This document shows positions 62,268 through 64,000 of a stretch of 64,000 nucleotides of DNA, piece after piece. The notes beneath the pieces are model-generated. The model did not search any database. It was not told where the DNA came from and worked only from the letters and a program-made list of their open reading frames with translations. The stretch's first letter is position 1. Each line of letters begins with the position of its first letter. Source of the DNA: Galerina marginata (taxonomy: Eukaryota; Basidiomycota; Agaricomycetes; Agaricales; Galerinaceae); contig JAECYW010000002.1 in assembly GCA_023014335.1 (NCBI GenBank), positions 1,302,001 to 1,366,000 on the forward strand, given 5' to 3'. A program made the position numbers and the translations under genes.

Positions 62268-64000
62268 AGGCCAGGGAATAGGATAAAAGCTAGAAACGGA
62301 GAAGAGAGGTAGTGTCGCGGAAACTCGTAGGGAGAAGTCGAAGCAGGACATGGCGGCAGAAAAGAATCGGGCGAGAAGAGGCGGCATTAAAAGCAACGCC
62401 AGCAAAGGCGGAACCCGACGAACAGCACCAGGCTGTGGTCGTTTATAAAGTAAAGGAGTCAGGTTCCGTTAATGAGATCTCGATGACATAGACCGTGCGA
62501 ACTTGATTCATCTCCGGCCCTTTCTCCATTTCTGTCCACGGATCCAACTTGCTCTTTTGTTCTCTGCGCATGTTCATCGATTTCATCTCCAAAAGCCTGT
62601 CCTGGCCACGCCGTCTCCTACAGTCAATTGGACAACAGAAACATGGTCAGAAATCTGCCTCCTTGCCGTCTTATGAACGCTTCGTAGGCGGCCCCTGTCT
62701 CATGCACTCAAATCCACAACAGTCCCGCCCGGAAGGCGTCCTCCGTGCTCCGTAAGGGTCGCACTAGCTTATTGTCTTCCCTGATATTCAAAAAAAATTC
62801 TATACACCCCCAATTGGGAATCTTTGCTGGCGAAATCAACATGGCTTTCCTTGGGTCTTGTCACTTGAAAATATGCTGCAAATGATGTCGTAAATGTCTG
62901 TCACAGTTGTCTTCTCGGCTTTGATTCCGGTGTCCCTCCCAGCCCACTTCGCCGTCCTCCATTTCCACATATTTCCATTCCTAATCATCAGCCGGCGTTT
63001 ATAAGCCTCGTCCAGATGTACAATACAAATCCATCCGTGATAATGGGCCGGATAGTCTAATAAGGACTTCTTTTTTGTTTCCTTCGTCGAGGATCGAAGC
63101 CTTCACTGGCCAATTGAATCTTACTTGACAATAGTCAGATGGATGAGGCAACGTAATGCCTATACAACCCAATCTGGCATGATATGCTTTACTGTCGACC
63201 AGAGGTCACCGAACAGTTGTGTGGTGAAATCTCCCATCTTTCGTGCACCTATCTCCCTCCAATTCGCACAGTGTTTGAGTCAATCAAGTCATATTCGACA
63301 AGAAACGCGCAAGTCTCCATTCTTCCCACTGTTATACATGCTTCATCAACTCAACATCAACGGCAAGCCGCCATGAATCACGGTCTTATCACGGCCGCCA
63401 ACATTGCATCGCTGCACCATCAAGCCTCGAGCGCATCTACCCGGGAGTCGAGTTTGACTCATGTACATCTCTTCTTTGGGGTGCACGTTGTCCAAAGTGG
63501 GTTTGCTCCGAAACCACGTCAATGATACCTCCCCTTCACGAAATCAGATTTGACAGAACGCCATGGCTGTAGCCTCGTTGATTGCTGGTTCTAGTGGTCA
63601 AACTTCAAGACGCCAGTCACTCTAAAATTTCATTTGGCCACTAGGACATGCATAATATTCAGCGAAAACCTCAAGGTGTGTTCGTTCAGCTAAATTTTCA
63701 AGGTTAAACTTGACCTCAATACATGCAGTGCTTTGCTTTCCGAGCCGGCTAGAAATTTACTATACGACAGACCTCTTGAACCATCTGTCAGCGATGTCAT
63801 ATTCTTGTTACTCATACTCATGAGGCTGGGCAAAATCACGAAACTGGGCAGAAGCGACAATCTGCATCTCTCTAACGACGATAACAACGCCGTTTTAGGG
63901 GTGGCACGCCTCTTCCTTGCAGGACTATTTCCTCGCATATGTCGTTATTTTCCCCAACATGAAGGCCTATCTTCCTCCTCGAGCCTCCGTTGCGGTACTT
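62268..64000. other. Right-edge region, no firm gene; open frame to the edge
   Basis: Promoter side of the LRR-like gene, then 1.5 kb without recognisable coding. From an acceptor-like ATGCAG at about 63721-63726 to position 64000 the forward strand is stop-free in one frame (RNLLYDRPLEPSVSDVIFLL, then MRLGKITKLGRSDNLHLSND). It has no start in the window and no motif I know. It may be an internal exon of a gene continuing to the right, or chance. Forward frames at 63125-63525 are Ser/His-rich and unsupported. Confidence 0.35.

Overview
The window is about 64 kb of a nuclear genome from a mushroom-forming basidiomycete (Agaricomycetes). The signs are dense genes on both strands, many introns of roughly 45-60 bp with GT...AG ends and CTNAC-like branch points, and typical fungal families: a GPI-anchored GH128 glucanase, HOG1, a DNMT1-type cytosine methyltransferase with a replication-foci-like region, and F-box/LRR-like proteins. 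There are no operons, phage, CRISPR arrays or intact transposons. I found no convincing tRNA or rRNA gene.

Layout. 1-0.36 kb holds the first exon of a PDR-type ABC transporter running off the left edge. 0.36-2.8 kb has no recognisable gene but carries a diverged repeat pair. 2.8-5.8 kb has two secretory genes: a GH128 glucanase with a GPI signal, and an EF-hand nucleobindin-like protein. 6.0-12.8 kb is the Dopey/DOP1 trafficking protein. 13.2-24.4 kb holds an Ies4-like acidic nuclear protein, a GFA-family zinc protein, ATP synthase subunit e, the RBBP4/Msi1-type histone chaperone Hat2, the tiny ER protein RAMP4/Ysy6, the rRNA methyltransferase Bmt5, mitochondrial uL10 and the polyadenylation factor Fip1. 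24.6-31.7 kb has an ING-family PHD reader, a small unknown ORF, mitochondrial cytochrome b5 reductase Mcr1 and the HOG1 MAP kinase. 32.6-47.4 kb has the DNA methyltransferase, a Dph4-like J protein, a TBC Rab-GAP, enolase and a GH94 (NdvB-like) phosphorylase. 48.8-62.3 kb has the 60S-assembly GTPase Nog2, importin-9/Kap114, an F-box protein, an RS-rich nuclear protein and an LRR/F-box-like protein. 62.3-64 kb has no firm gene, only an open frame running off the right edge.

Most genes are independent housekeeping functions, and the sequence gives no reason to read the block as one pathway or a new system. Several pairs share short divergent promoters: RAMP4/BMT5, MCR1/HOG1, GFA/ATP21 and importin-9/F-box.

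The most unusual property is a set of single-base reading-frame breaks inside conserved protein segments. They occur in the methyltransferase, the Dph4-like gene, the TBC gene (three), the GH94 gene (two) and the LRR-like gene (two), with unresolved junctions in DOP1 and the Ies4-like gene. Enolase, Nog2, Mcr1, Hog1, Fip1, Bmt5 and most other housekeeping genes read cleanly. Indel base-calling errors and true null alleles cannot be separated from this sequence alone. The GH94 gene also carries a tandemly duplicated, decayed copy of its second acceptor and exon start.
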